This document shows, piece by piece, positions 12,800-26,800 of a DNA stretch of 64,000 nucleotides (position 1 is its first letter; every line of letters begins with the position of its first letter). A program made the position numbers and the translations under genes. Origin of the DNA: Tetrahymena elliotti 4EA (Eukaryota > Ciliophora > Oligohymenophorea > Hymenostomatida > Tetrahymenidae); NCBI GenBank assembly GCA_000231825.2, contig JH720317.1:375161-439160 (forward strand), written 5' to 3'. The notes beneath the pieces were generated by a model that saw only the letters and a program-made list of their open reading frames with translations, was not told the DNA's origin and did no database searches.

Positions 12800-13926
12800 T
12801 ATTCTTATTTTTTTAACTTTAATTTTAAAAAATAAAGACTCCATACATATCAGTAAAAACGAAACCAACAGAGTTTTCAGACTAAGTGGATAATTTAATT
12901 CTTTGATTGAAAATTGAATAGCTTAGAAAAATATTAAATTATTAATTAGAGATGAAATATAAAATTAATGTAAAATTTAAAGAATTAAAGGTTTATAAAT
13001 TTAAAAAAAACTACATCATACATACTCTCGGCAAAAATGGCAATATAAAATAAATTTATATAATATTTGTTGATTTTCAAGTTAAACACTTAAATTCCTA
13101 TTATCTTAGATTCTTTAAAATTAAATATGTATTGAAGAGACAATCTTTTATTAAATAGAATTTTTAGTTTAAATAATTTTTTCACTTTTAAAAATCTAAC
13201 ACAGAAAACTATATTGTTTTTATTACTTACATTTGCAGCTGGAATGGGATCAGATTAAGTTTAAATTTAATAATTTTAAAAAAATCATACTATTTTAGCA
13301 ATCAAAATTTTTTGGAAATTAAATTAATACTCAAGATGGTTATCAAAGTCTATGCATTAAATAGAAATTGTAGTGTTAATAAACAATTAAAAAAAATATT
13401 TTATTGCCTCAAATCAAAGACGATAAGAATATCATAAAAAATAAAAATGAAATTAATGTTTTTATTATCTGTTTTTAAAAGATAAAATGAAAAGAAAAAA
13501 CATTTTTATTTCTAGTTTCTGTTTTTTGAAATAGGTTTTTCTATCATTAAAATATAAATTTTATAAGAAAATATTTTAATCTTATAATGAGGTATTTAGG
13601 TTGTAGTATTTTAAAGTAAAATAATTGTTCTAGCAAAACTTTAATAATAAAAAATAAATATTTAATAAACACGTATTAAATTTTAGTTTGCTTGTTTTTG
13701 ATGTATTCAAATCTCAATTAACATTTTTAAATTAAATAAAAACACTGAATTGGCTATTAGGGTTCTTAATTGCAGCTATTAATTAGTTTTATTAAAGAAA
13801 AATAGAAAGTTTTAGGATTGAAATCAATTTTAAATATAAATCAAAGGGAAATAGGTATTATTAATAGCTGTTGTTAGGAAATACTTTAAGTTATTACTGG
13901 GATTAGCTAGCAAGATAAATTTAAAT
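12800..13926. other. AT-rich intergenic region
   Basis: This 1.1-kb spacer lies between two plus-strand genes. No frame with protein-like composition or structured RNA was recognised. It presumably holds the 3' UTR of the upstream gene and the promoter and 5' UTR of the Sel1 gene. Confidence 0.5.
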
Positions 13927-16900
13927 ATGAAAGGTTATTATTGTAAAGCAATTAGCAAGCTTATTGTAGCTCTTGCTTTAGTGCAGCTTAGTTTTTGTCA
14001 TTTCGCAATTAACTTACAACCCAAAATAGATGTCCAAAATTTATCATTTTTGACTGGGATTGATAAAAAAGAAAAAAAAGTTAAAGAGGATGTTTTGTGG
14101 AAACATACGAAAAAGCTGATTAAATACCCTTATAATTTAGAAGAATTAAAAACATGCCTTTAAAAATCCTATGTTTATTTAAATTAAAATGAGGCAGCTC
14201 TTTTATTAGGCTAATTTACTCTATTTGAGTATCCATTAGAAAAGACTTAAAAGCAAGATAAATTCAAAGACTTAAATTTTTGTAAGAACTATCCTTCAAA
14301 TAGCGATTAAAACAAACAGAGATTAGAAAGTTTGTAGCAATATGATCCAGTTGATTCTTTTGATAGAAATTTTGGTAAGGCTTTATTCTACTTTCACGAA
14401 TCTGAGCAATTATAAAATGAAGATGCTCCTATTTATTTATTATTTATGATTTGGATGAGCCGTTTTACAGAAAATTTTGTTGGAATAATTGAAACTCACA
14501 ATTTAAATTTTGAAAATTTAACCATCATGCTTGCGAATGCAGCAACTCTAAGAGGAAGTTCATTAGCATATCAAATGCAGCTCACAGAAATACTTCAGTG
14601 TATGAAACTTAAGGACTAAAATCATAATTTCTATGAGATGCTAGGAACTTTGATGGAGTAAAAGTTTTAAAGTACTCTTAAATAAGGCAGTGATTAAGAA
14701 ATAGAAGATTACTTTGCTACTAACTTTGAGCTAAAATCCTACAGATTGAAGCTTGAGAACAAAGAATATTAACTTCCTAATGGTGCTATAACTTAAGAAT
14801 AATATAATAATATTCACTATGTTTCAAATGAAAAAAAGAAACCTTTAATTGATGATTCTACTCTTAAATAATTTATGTAAGATGATAATGATGATATGCT
14901 AAAAGATTAAATCAATGAAATTACAAAAATGATGAAAGAAAAATATGGTATTGAATCTGAACCTGTTACAAATGAAGAAATTAGTAATATAAAAAGTGAA
15001 TTATAAAATATGCTTTCAGGTCATGATAGTGATAATGACTTTCTTGATGATTTATTCAATAATAATAATTAAATACCTAAATCAAACAACCATGCTGATA
15101 AAGTAAAATCACCACACTATGCTGATGTAAATAAAAAGCCAACTCCATAAAGTAAAACTAAAGAAGCTAAAATTGATGAGAGTTTTAAAACGGGTGATTC
15201 AAACGAAGTAGTAGAAGAGGAAACAATAAAATAAGCAGAAAATGTTGTTGATGAAGAAGATGATGAGGAATAATCAAATGAAACAGATAACGAAGAAGAT
15301 GAATAGGAAGGATTAAGGTAGAAATTATATAACTTAGTAAATGAAAAGTTTAAAATTAATGATATGAAGATTTCAAAAAAAATAACTGAACATGCAATAG
15401 ATAAAATCTTTGATGCGTTAGACTCAACTACTCATTTTATGTAATAAGATTCAGATGGTAAGTGTATGCCATGTAAATTAACTCTTTAAATTGCAGGAAA
15501 AGTAGCTAGTACTTAAAATGAAATTGAAGAGTTGACTTTATCATCAGAAACTTTAGAAGATGAGGATGAAGATATTTCTCTTACAGATTAACTTATCTTT
15601 TAAAATAATGACCTAACTTTCTAAGAATAGATAGATCATTATCATATGAACCCTACAAACCATGCTGAAGAAATCTTAAGAAGAAGAGCTGATTTGGGAG
15701 ACCTTCAAGCTTAATTACAACTTGGCATTGATTATTATAGAGGAAATATAGAAAATAATATTTAATAGAATCATCAATAAGCCTTTAATTATTTCCAAAT
15801 GGCTGCTGATTAAGGATTCCCTCAAGCCATGTTTAATACAGGTTTGCTTTTAATGAATGGATAAGGAACCTAAAAAGATGGAAAAAAAGCTAAAGAATAC
15901 TTTGAACGTGCCATAGAATTAGATGAAAAAATAGCGTAATTCATTCATTTCATTTAATTTTTACATTATTTCTATTGTGTTTTCACCCCAAAAAAATCAT
16001 TAAAATTTCAAATGAATTTTTATATTTTTTAAAAATGAAAGCAATTTAAATACTTTTAATCCATTCATTTCTTTTCTCAAAAATTTTCAGAAAGAAATAG
16101 TGGGTTTTAAATTTTTTATTTTTGTTAATAATTAATGATCGATCATCTTCATTAAATAATTACTCGATTTTATGAATTTATTTTTAAAATTTAAAATAAA
16201 TCTAAAAAATTAGGTTTATTTCTAGCTAATCTTTCTTAATAATTGATTTCATAAAATATTTCCTCAATTTTATGAATATATTTTTACATTTTTCATAAAA
16301 TATTTCTAAAAAATTAAGTTTATTTTGAGCTAATTAGTTCATTTAAAAAAAGCTAACTTTCATAAATATGAAGCTTATAAATGAATGTCAAAAAGATCAA
16401 CACAAAAATTTTAATTCTTTTATAATTTTGCATATATATTTTTAAATTCAAAATATTACAATTGAAAGATTGATTTTCGATTAATTACTAATCTATAAAT
16501 TAATATGAATTAAAAATAAATTAGATATGCAGGATTAGCTCAATTATATTTAACTGGATAAGATGTTCCTAAAAATTAGACTAAAGCTGCTCTTTATTTT
16601 GAGTAGGCTATGCACGCTGGTCATTAAGACTCAAGAGTAAATTTAGCAATTTTATACCAAACAGGATTTGATGATGTTCCTAAGAATGTCACAAAAGCTA
16701 TTGAATTGGTAAAGCCAATAGTTCATGTTAATAAGAGAGCTTAAATATTTATGGCTATTTAGTATAACTTAGGGAAAGATATTGGGATAACTTGTGAAAC
16801 ACTCTTGGGTTTCATGCTTAAAAAGGAAGAAGATGCTTAAAATTAGCAAAATATATATTCAGCTAAATCAATTAAGAAATATCAAGTAGGAAAGTATGAA

Positions 16901-17422
16901 GATGCACTTATTTACTCTACATTTGCTTCTTTTATGGGATATGATCAATCATATCATGATACAGCATTTTTGTGGAAGACGATAATGAGAGAATAGTATT
17001 ATAAAGATATAAGTTTAGAGAAAAATCTTATTTGCTCCTACAATGATTATGAACTGTGCTCAATAATATTTTATTATAAAGATGCTTTGCTTCATAGAAA
17101 TGAAAGCTTTGCATAAGTAGGCCATTAAATTTTTAAGGGGTCAAGCTCTTTTAACAACAGCTATTAAACAGCTTTTGAGTTATATAATTCAACTTAGTAT
17201 TTACCTGAAAGCCTTCACTCTATCAGTTACTTATACTAATATGGCTATTATGTAGAAAAGAATATGACTAAAGCAATCGAATACAACAATAAAATTATTA
17301 GAATGGTCATGAATGATGAAGTTGAGTTTAAGAATATTTATCCTGCAATCTTGAGAAAAATTTTCCTTTTCTTTTATAACATAGTTGATAAAATTGTAGA
17401 TTATGTTACAGAATTAGTTTGA
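13927..17422 (+). CDS. Secretory Sel1-repeat protein (possible Hrd3/SEL1L relative)
   Basis: Two exons (13927-15935 and 16525-17422) give 968 residues with matching phase; the 589-nt intron falls inside the Sel1 array. The N terminus is a signal-peptide-like LIVALALVQLSFCHF (residues about 12-26). Residues about 330-470 are acidic and low complexity. A CMPC pair lies near residue 513. From about 577 come Sel1-type repeats (ADLGDLQAQLQLG, AFNYFQMAADQGFPQAMFNTG, AYAGLAQLYLTGQDVP, SRVNLAILYQTG), and another follows near the C terminus (HSISYLYQYGYYVEKN). Many N-x-S/T sequons (NLT, NQT, NVT, NES, NST, NMT) fit an ER-lumenal or secreted protein. Family knowledge: lumenal Sel1 proteins such as yeast Hrd3 and animal SEL1L present substrates to the ERAD ubiquitin ligase. 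The ERAD role here is inference. A weakly hydrophobic C terminus (IFLFFYNIV) is the only candidate anchor. Confidence 0.87.
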
Positions 17423-18537
17423 GGTGATTCAAAAAAATAGTCATTAAACATAAAAACTAATTAATAAATATTCTAACAACTTATTGAACTTCCTTCGTCA
17501 AAATTAACTAATTTTCAAAGAACAAAAACAAATTTAATAAAATTAATACTTAAATACTGTTATATTTTATATCTATTTTTATTCATAAATACTTCATCTA
17601 CTATTTTTATACCTTTAAACATTTTAATTTTTACTTTCAAAATTTCTAAATTCTTAAATAAATTTTTTGAAATCAATCATATTATTAATCTGACTTGAAT
17701 TAATTCATAAACACAAAAAAACTAATTTAATTTAAATTAAGTTTCAAAGCTAAATAGTTTTATGTTATTTTTTTAAAAATTTAGTTATAAAAAATTTAAA
17801 ATCATAAAAAATAAAATTTGTTTCTAAAATTAGCACAATATTTAATGGTTATTAAATGTTGAATTAATCGAGTTCTAAATACATTCATTAAAAATTAATC
17901 AAAGTAAATAAAAATAAAAAAATTCTTCAAAAGTAAAATATTTTATGTTGAAATTTTAGAAAATGGGTTTGAATTATTAAACATTTTAAATTCTAGATTC
18001 ATTACTTTCTAAATAAACATATTTAAGCTTAACTAAGTACAATATTTGGAGAAGTTCATGATGATTGGTTTTGATAAAGTTAATTTTTTTTGTAAAAAAA
18101 TTTTAATTAATCAATTAATGAAGAAAATATAAAGGTGATTTAAAATGAAAAGATTATGAATTAAGAAATCTAAAGGTTATTTAAATTATAACTCACCTAA
18201 TTAATTAAAATAAAAAAACAAAATTATTTGAGTGTTGAAGAATGTAATCTAAATATGTTTGTTTTATAAATATAAATTATGAATTAATATTCTTAATGAT
18301 TTATAAGATCAATAATGAGTATTTTTTCACATAGTAAACTTAATTTAATAAATAATTTAACATCTTTTTAATTTAAAAGTTTTGTACTCTTTCTTAATTT
18401 AATTTTTATTTTTTTTTCAAAACTGTATTGGGTGTAATGTGGGATTTGTAATTTAATTAATTTAATATATTTTTATTCCTTTCTCACAATTTCTGTGAAA
18501 TGTGAAAGCATGCCCTTTCTTTCTTTCTTTCATTCAT
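17423..18537. other. Intergenic region between convergent genes
   Basis: Both flanking genes end here. The 1.1 kb holds AT-rich sequence only, plus a tetranucleotide run beside the stop codon of the minus-strand CNBD gene. No terminator or gene was recognised. Confidence 0.5.
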
Positions 18538-18546
18538 TCATTCATT
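18515..18546. repeat. (CTTT)n(CATT)n compound microsatellite at a stop codon
   Basis: Four CTTT units are followed by four CATT units. On the minus strand the GAAT repeat supplies the TGA stop (18538-18540) of the CNBD gene, with a second in-frame TGA 12 bases later. Changes in repeat number could alter the C terminus. Confidence 0.75.
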
Positions 18547-21500
18547 AAAGGCAGGAATTCTTACTTCACTTTGTTATAGTATAATAGAGTTGTTTTTATT
18601 TAGAGGACTTTTTGCAAACTAACAATCTTTGATATGGTTTAGAGAGGTAATGTTAGGTGTTGATTCTATATGATGCATTTTTTTCTTAGTTGCAAAATCT
18701 TGTTTGGTTAAATTTGTTTAACCACTTTAAGAGATTTGGGTAAATGATACACTCTTTTATTCTGTATAGAGGTTACTATTTCCAGTAATTTTTTGTCTTT
18801 TATTTCTTAGAATCTAATTGATAAGATTTTACTTAGGTTTTTCTACAAGCTACTAGACCATTAATCTTTTAGAGTATTCCTTAAGCATAACTCCTCTTTT
18901 TACAGACATTTAATAAACTTCTTTCAATTTTTATATTTCATCATCTAAGTTATTGTTGTTCTTTTATTCTTATATTTTAGAAGTCTCTTAATTTGGTTCG
19001 CTTTCTTAATCTATAAAATCTTTTTTTTGATTTTTAAAATGCAAAACCATGCTTGATACAGGAATATTTTTTAGTGATTTTTGAGAATACCTTTGATTTT
19101 AATTATTAAAAAACTAATTAAAAAGAATTTTAAAAAAATATTTTACAATCCAGGGATATAGCCATTTGTTTACTATAATGTAAGAGTTCTTTTTATTTTG
19201 TTATTTGTAAAAGGTATTTGAGTGGAACTCAAACTCTATAGCGTAGTTTAGAAAGGATTTCTTTCAGGACTTAAAATTTAAGTAACAGAATTAAAGTTAT
19301 CTTGAATATTTTACAGTGAAGATCTTTACTTTGTTTAAGACTATTATCGAGTAGTCAGAGAGGAAGTCATAGTAGAGTCCTTAGTTGAGGAAGTAAAAGA
19401 TTTTCTTGTTATTATACTTGAAGGAAAGATAGTTTTAGGTGTTTATGGAATAGATTAGTCATCATCTGTTCTAGATGTTTAACTTTAAGGTATAAATTCT
19501 TTGCTTACAATAAGTCCACCTTTAACCAAGTTGGAGGGTTATGGTAAATCATAATTTTCTTGAATCTTTTATTATTTTTCATAAAGTGAGTTTCTTTTTT
19601 AAGTAAGAGCTTTTGCAGAGTGCTAATTGTAAAATTCATTAACTGTTTTATTGTTAGTTTAACCATTATTTTATTTTAAAATTTATGTTTGGTTCTCTTT
19701 TAAATTTATTGATTATTCCATTCTCTTTTCCTAAAAATCTATTCTAACTTTACTTTCCTCTTAGAGCATTTTATATTCTTTTTCACTTAATATCTGCTTC
19801 AATTTCTATTAAATGTTTAATAATAAATTTATATCATAAAATTATCAAACGTTAACTCTTCAAAAAATAATGAATTTAAGCATTTATTTTTTTTAACTAA
19901 AAAAATTAAACCCAATAATTCAGTATTGATCATTCATTATTCTTTTTGAAAGGGTTCATTAAAGAACGAACGTATTTATCTACTTTAGAATATTATTTGA
20001 TAAATAACTCATTCAATAATACTTAAAGATTTATTTTTCTTATTTATGAAGAAATCTTTGATGAATAAAAATTATTTTATTTTTCAATACACTTACTTAG
20101 ACCATTCATTTATAAATTAAAATTTTTAACTAAAAAAATCAGGTTAAATCTTGAACACTTTCTCATCATATTTTTCATTAATATTTGGAGTAAAAATAGA
20201 TTTTTAATATTTCATTTTGTCAACAATTTATTGGGCATTAATTTAATAATTTTTAGAACTTTTTAGTTTTTCATTTTTTTTAGATTTTTGTTTATTTAGA
20301 TAATAAATTCTAGAATAAAAATAATTTTCTTTTTTTACTGACGAATTTGATTAGTCATTTAAATAGATTAATTTGATTGAATTCCTGAATATTTGAAAAT
20401 TTTTTATTTAAAAGAAATTATGATTTACCTTAATATCAATTATATAGATCTCACTTGATACAGAGGAACATCTTGCCTATGTTTCTCTTAAGCTTTTTCC
20501 ATTTACTATTTCATATTCTCCGAAATAAGAATTGGATCCTACTTTGGAAATTGTGATTGTTTTTTGGATTTAATTTTTTCTCTTGAGTGAAGATTATTTT
20601 CTCTCTGATCCACAATCTGCAGATTTTTCTATAATGTATTTGTTTTCGTCTTAAGTGATTTTGAGACCACTATGTCTGCTTATGAAGTTATTTTTCAAGT
20701 ATTAAGGCTCATTTTGATTTTCTTTTATGATATATTTCTTAGATATTTCTATTTCACCACGATGAACTAAGTAAAGTTTATCAGCATTATCTTTTTAAGA
20801 GTATATAACCTATTTGCAAGAAAATATTTCTATTTTAAAGTGATAGAGAAGTTAAAGCAAAGAAAATTTGCTTAAATCTCTAAAAAAAGTAAAATTATGC
20901 AAGAACTATATTTAATCTTCCAATATTTTAGCTTTATAGATGCTGAATACTTTGTTGAATCCTTCTTTACTAAGGCTCATAAAATGAGTATCTTCTTTTA
21001 AGATTATTGTAGCAGTCCTAATTAAATTAATTTATTATTCAATTAATCATTTTTATTTAAAAACAATCAACTATTAAAATTGCTTATTTTTTATTTTAAA
21101 TTTAAATACCTTCCTTTATTAGTCATTAAAGCAATTTCACCAAAGCTTTCTCCTGGACCTATTTATTTGACAGGCTTAAAATCTGCGAATTTCTTTTTTA
21201 TATATTCCTCATCAGTAAGGGCTTGCTCTTCTCTAATTTCTTCTAAAAAGTTTTGAGCCATTCCAAGCTTAGAAAATAATGCAAGAGTCTTCTTTTTAGC
21301 TGTAATATTTTGTCTATTATTTAAAATATTTTCATTTAATCAAAAGGATAAAATTAAAATTTTCATGTATTTCAAATTAAACAACATTTTTAAAAATTAA
21401 ATCAAGTAAATGGAAATTTAAAAAATGAGAAAACAATAAAAATAAATATTTGTTATTAATAATTAAATTAATCTAAAATGGTGAATAATTAAGATCATTA

Positions 21501-22606
21501 ATTAAATATATTTTTGAAAGTGTAATTTGTTTACAATACTTTTAGAAGCTTAGGATTGTCTTCTTTTTCTTGTTATTCTTACTAATTTTAAGATCTGTTT
21601 GACTAAGGGGTATGGGGACGAATTTGTTGAAGATTCATGCTTTTGTTTGAGGATCTTTGTTCTTCACTGAGTTGACTATCAGGTAATAAACAATATACTG
21701 AACCTGTTGAGAAAATAAATTATAATTCCTTTATGAATATTTTTCACCAATGAAAATTAAATGGAAATATTCACTTGAATTTAAAAATTAATTAGTTAAC
21801 ATAACGAAAATTAGTCAGCAAAAAAAGGCTTATTTATCTATCATTTACCTTTTAAAACTATATAGTATTTATCTCCCGTATCACCTATTTGATTTGTAAA
21901 TAAATCTTACTAATAATTTTAGAATAAGATAATTTTAATTACCATAGTTAAACAGAACAGTTCTACGAGGGTAGAATTCATGCTTTAATTGTTTGAATAA
22001 ACTACTTGAAATCAATGAATCAGAAGCCATGCCTGGATTCTACTTAAAGATACTAATGTTTTGGATGACCTATTACAAGAAACGCATTTCTAAATTGTTT
22101 TTAATCTGCTTTCTTAGGATGTAAATAGCCAGCTTTAAAATAAAAAAAATCAATTAACATTAATTTTAAGAGTTTTCATTTCATTTTGCAATCATTTTAT
22201 TTCGTTCTGAAAACGATCAATTTAAGCAACATTTAAAAAAATTTAATCAGCTAAAAAATTGCTTATCAACTGAGCTTGTCTACTATAAAATATTTTTTAC
22301 ATTTGCTTCAGCTGAATTACGGAGATTAATTTCTTTTTTATTGAATATTTGATACAAGGCTTTCTCTTTTTCGGAGAGATTCTGCCCCTGATCTTTGTTT
22401 TCTAAGGCACGCAATAATCCTGCTGAATCTAAAGAACCTCTTTGCAAGAAATTGCTTGTTTCCTTCTCAAGGTTAATCTTTTGAGCTCCAATCATGCTGA
22501 AAAAAGGAAGCTGCTTTCTTTAAATTTATTCAGCATTGGATTCTAAATCAAGATGCTCTGATTAATTAGCCTTGAGCTATGAAAGCTTAGCAACTAATTT
22601 ATTCAT
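18538..22606 (-). CDS. Twin cyclic-nucleotide-binding-domain protein, paralogue 1
   Basis: Eight exons: 22301-22606, 21943-22132, 21849-21884, 21583-21703, 21110-21313, 20429-21017, 19147-19805, 18538-19090. They sum to 885 codons with consistent phases. The N-terminal motif FLQRGSLDS (about 53-61) is shared with two paralogues. CNBD1 spans about 103-285: LAIYILRKQIKNN, then GDTGDKYYIVLKGSVYCLLP from the 36-nt exon 3 and exon 4, a Gln/Ser-rich insert, then the phosphate-binding-cassette-like GESFGEIAL...GRTAT, which keeps the Glu and Arg that contact the phosphate in PKA-type domains. CNBD2 (about 287-482) contains DKLYLVHRGEIEISK and SYFGEYEIVN...LRETQARC, a less canonical cassette. The remaining ~400 residues are a coiled-coil segment (KQILSEKEYKMLQEE) and a Ser/Thr-rich tail. 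No kinase, channel or other catalytic domain is visible, so it resembles a regulatory or scaffold subunit. cAMP/cGMP binding is inferred. The intron at 19806-20428 (623 nt) is unusually long. Confidence 0.88.
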
Positions 22607-23827
22607 ATTTATTCTTTTTTGTGATTCTAAATTAATCAAATAAGCAATTAGAGTTTGAAGCTATTTTTTTTGTTTATTTTTGATAAATTAATTGTAAGAC
22701 AACAAAAAATTTCTAAATTAATAAGCAAAACATAAAATTTAGATTATCTCTAGCAGCTTACCATTTAATAATAATAAAATATTAATAGAATTCATAAGGG
22801 CTGAAAATAAACCATATCAATTAACAATTTTATTATTTTTCTATTTTGGTTATTGTAAAATTTTTACTGAAGATCAAATAACCGACACACTTTCATCTTT
22901 GTATCCTTAAATGTTGAATGGCTGTTTCATAATAAAATGATTCCTTTTATTTATTCAATATTTTTATAAATCTGATTAAATCCACTCATATTTTTCTTTT
23001 TAATTTTAGCCATGTATTTATTCTAGTAAAAAGTATTTATAGAAATTTCAAAAATCATAAAATCCACCTACATCCATTCATTACATTTAAAATCTTCACA
23101 GAAATAATTAATTAATTAATTTTTTTTTAATTTTGCAATTTTATTGTTTTGTTGTTTTCACAAATGAAATCAATCTTCATTTTAATAGACCTTCTAATAA
23201 TTTCTTTTGCTTTTGATCATATTAGCTTTTTTGTTTATTATTAATCACCCAATTATTGTTTTAAATGGCTATTAAATATATTTTTATTATTTTCTACTTT
23301 ATTAAGATTTACAAATTTTTATTAATAATTAATTTATCTCAATAAATGCAGAAGTTTTCTTTAATTGAAATTAAAATTATTTTTTGTATATAACAAATAA
23401 AAAACGTTTAATAAATAAAATATGTATTAATAAATATTAGTAAATTATTAGTTAAAAAGAAGAATTTAAAGGAAATAGTGTAAATATTTATTAATATAAA
23501 ATAAATAATATAATCAAACAAATTATTTTGTCTCCATATTTAGGTTTTTATTTTTTAAAGAATTTTATTTAATAATGTAGCAAATCTTATTTTAACTTTT
23601 GTTCGTTATTCACTTTGATTTTACAAAGGAATGTATTATTTTAATAGTTTATTTATCGTACCTTATTTTGTTAATAAGTAATTTAAATTAAATAAATAAT
23701 TCATGATGATTGTTATTTAGTAGGATGTTGAGATGATAGATAGTTCTTCTATAGTATATTTTAATATTTTTTCCTCCTGCTATTAAGATTATTGATGTTA
23801 GTTATATTATCATTTTTATCAACTACT
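22607..23827. other. AT-rich spacer between tandem CNBD paralogues
   Basis: This 1.2-kb region separates the start of paralogue 1 from the stop of paralogue 2, both on the minus strand. I see no remnant coding frame, so the duplication left no recognisable partial copy here. Confidence 0.5.
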
Positions 23828-26800
23828 TCAAATTCTCTAAATTTTATCTGAAATCTTTTCAGAAGACATTTATAATAGCTGATTTGGTTGGTTTTAAAAT
23901 TTCCAATTTGAAAATTAAAGCTGCTTTCTAATTTTTAAGCCTAAGAATTTATTTTTATCAGTAAATATGTTTTCTTGCTAGCCTTTAAAATCAATATTAA
24001 GATTATTTTTGTTATCAAGAATAAGACTGGAAGTCATGCCATAAGACCCTTTTTATTATTAAATATCCTGTTGGCTCATTTTGGCCAAATAACCACTTGC
24101 ATTCTAATAAAATGACATTCCTGTTTAAGCATTTTTTTTCTTTTGAGTAATAAAACTGGAAGGACTTTTAATATAGTGATCTCCATCAAATTTATTGATC
24201 TATTCTGAAAGAGGATTATTTTTCTTGCTTGATACACTCATAATAGCAGCATCAATACTGAGAATGTTTTTGTTCTATTCATGGATTGAGTTCACGTTTT
24301 AGATTTTTGTTAAAAATTCTTTTTGTTTTTTAATCTTACTGTCATTTAAATACTCCAAAGATTCTCCTCCATTTTAATAAATAAAATTATCTGCATTTTC
24401 TTGCTTTTTGTAAGCTTTTTCTTGGTATTTGTTAGAAGATATAAGACTTTTAAGTTAAGGTAGACTTTTCTAGAAATCTAAATGGTGGGATATTCCTCTG
24501 ATTTATTTTTAGGTATTAAAAAAACTGATTTTAGATTAACTCTATTAAGGTTCTTTATCAGATAATTATTACTATCTGTTAGCAAATTATTTCTGCTCTT
24601 CCCAAATCTTAACTTTAGTATTTCTTTATCCTGTAATATTTGTAGTTGATTAGCTATTCTTCGAAAAAAAGTTTGTTTTTTGTTTGCTCAAATGTTTTTT
24701 ATTTGCATTTTTACTTGATAGTAGGATGCTTGTTTCATTTATTGAGTTTTATGATCCTGGTTTTTCTTCACTTTCATTTGTAGGATTCAGATCAGGAAGA
24801 GTAAAGTCTTTCATTAATTCAGTAAAGAAAGTGTTTGCAGGTTAGATTAAAGATTTTCTCTTAGGTGTAGCATCCATGATAATAATACCATTTGACAGTC
24901 TAGCTTAACGAACTTTCTGAGTTCTATTAGCAAGTTTTTCATTATTATAATTAGAATATTAATTTTTTTCAAAAGATGTGTTCTCTTCAATGCTGATTAA
25001 TTTTTATGAATTTGATTGCTCTTAGGCAGGTGATTTATGAAGATCTAATTACTATTTGAATTTTATTAGTTCATGAATAGGTGTAGTTGCAATATTGATT
25101 TCATTGTAACAAAAAGACTTAGTTCTATGCAAGTTTAGTTAACTTGAACTAGGTGTTGTTGATACATTCATAGGAATTACATCATTTGATGAAATTTTTT
25201 GAAGTGTAGAAGGAGGTGAACCTAAAATAATTGAATCCTTCTTCTGCAATTAAAATACTTAAGTGTTCTACTTTGAAATTTTTGGAGCTATCTTATCATT
25301 AATCTACTACCCATTAGGTTGTTAATCTTTTATTGGTTTAAGCTTCTCCTTCTAATAGTTCAAGTAACTTGGCTTTTAAAGTTGTTACTCTTTCCAATTG
25401 CATTTAACCTTCACATCATCTTTAAACTTTTAGAACTAATCATGGTATCTCAAAAACCCAAAAAGTTTCTTAAATTTATAAAAATATTTATTTATTAAAA
25501 ATTCCTTCATTCAAAAAGTAAAGTTTAGTAAAAAAATTAATTTCTTGAAAGAAATTATTCAATCACTCAAAAATAATGCCTTAATATTTTGAAAAACAGA
25601 TCTTTTAAATGGAATAAATAACCAATAAATGTTTATTTGACTATCAATTAGTATTTAATTTAATAACAAATTGTTAGATATCTAGTGTAATAAATGATTT
25701 AGTTTTCTAAATTATTTTTAAAGAAGTTGTATTAAAATAAAAAGCTTTAGCAAATAAGGGAAGTGTTTGATGAATAAGATATATCAATTATTTGATAATT
25801 TAACACCAACAATTAAACAAAATAGGAGATATATTTTGAAATATCTGTAAATAGAAAATTACGTCATCACAACAAATAATTTTTTATTTGATAGGTGAGT
25901 TTTTTATATTCATAGAAGAAATTTTTTAATTTATTTGACTGGAGAAATTAACAAGCAAAAGAAATTTACCTTTTTTTCTATGATGAGAATTTGAGATTCA
26001 GTTTGGCATTGAGCTTAGGAAATTCGAGATGGTTACTTTTAGAAAATTTCTTCATCTCCAAAATAACAATTAGGGCCTAATAAGACGATTGGGACTCTCT
26101 TTTATTGATTTATTTTTCTTTCTTTCTTTTATTTGGAAATATTCATTTATGCAAAAATGTCATCTTCATTTAGTAGTATATATTCTTATTATACTTCTTC
26201 CTCTTTGGCTATTTTACTAATTTGAATTTCTCCTTTTCTGATAAAAAATATAAAACAACTAGGATCATTTTCTGTATAGATGACATTTTTCATATTGAAT
26301 TTTTCTTCTTTCATGTAATGCCATAAAGAAAGAAGTTAAGAAGTTGGAATATTCTTGAAGAAAGAAAATTGTCTTAAGTATTCTACTCTTTCATTAAAAA
26401 CAAATTCTCTATACGCTCCCATAATCTAGTCAAAACCTTCTTTAGATAAACACATAAAATGTGTATCTTATTCACAAACCATGGTAGCTGTTCTATATTA
26501 AGAAAATATCATTAAGTAAAAAATTAAGAAAGAATTCCATTTTATTTGTCTAAAGAATAAAAATTTAAAGTTAAAAATTATATTTTTAATTTGCATATTA
26601 TTTATTCTTTTGAGCTAAATAAAATTGTTTAAATTTCTTTCCATAATAATTGATATCAAAATAATTCCTAAATTAAATTAAATGCAATTATTTACCTCTT
26701 TTCTTTTGTTAGTAGAGCTATTTCTCCAAATGCTCCACCATTACTATAAGTCTTAACAAGTTTCATGTTAGGGTATTGTTATTCCAAAAAATCCTAATCC

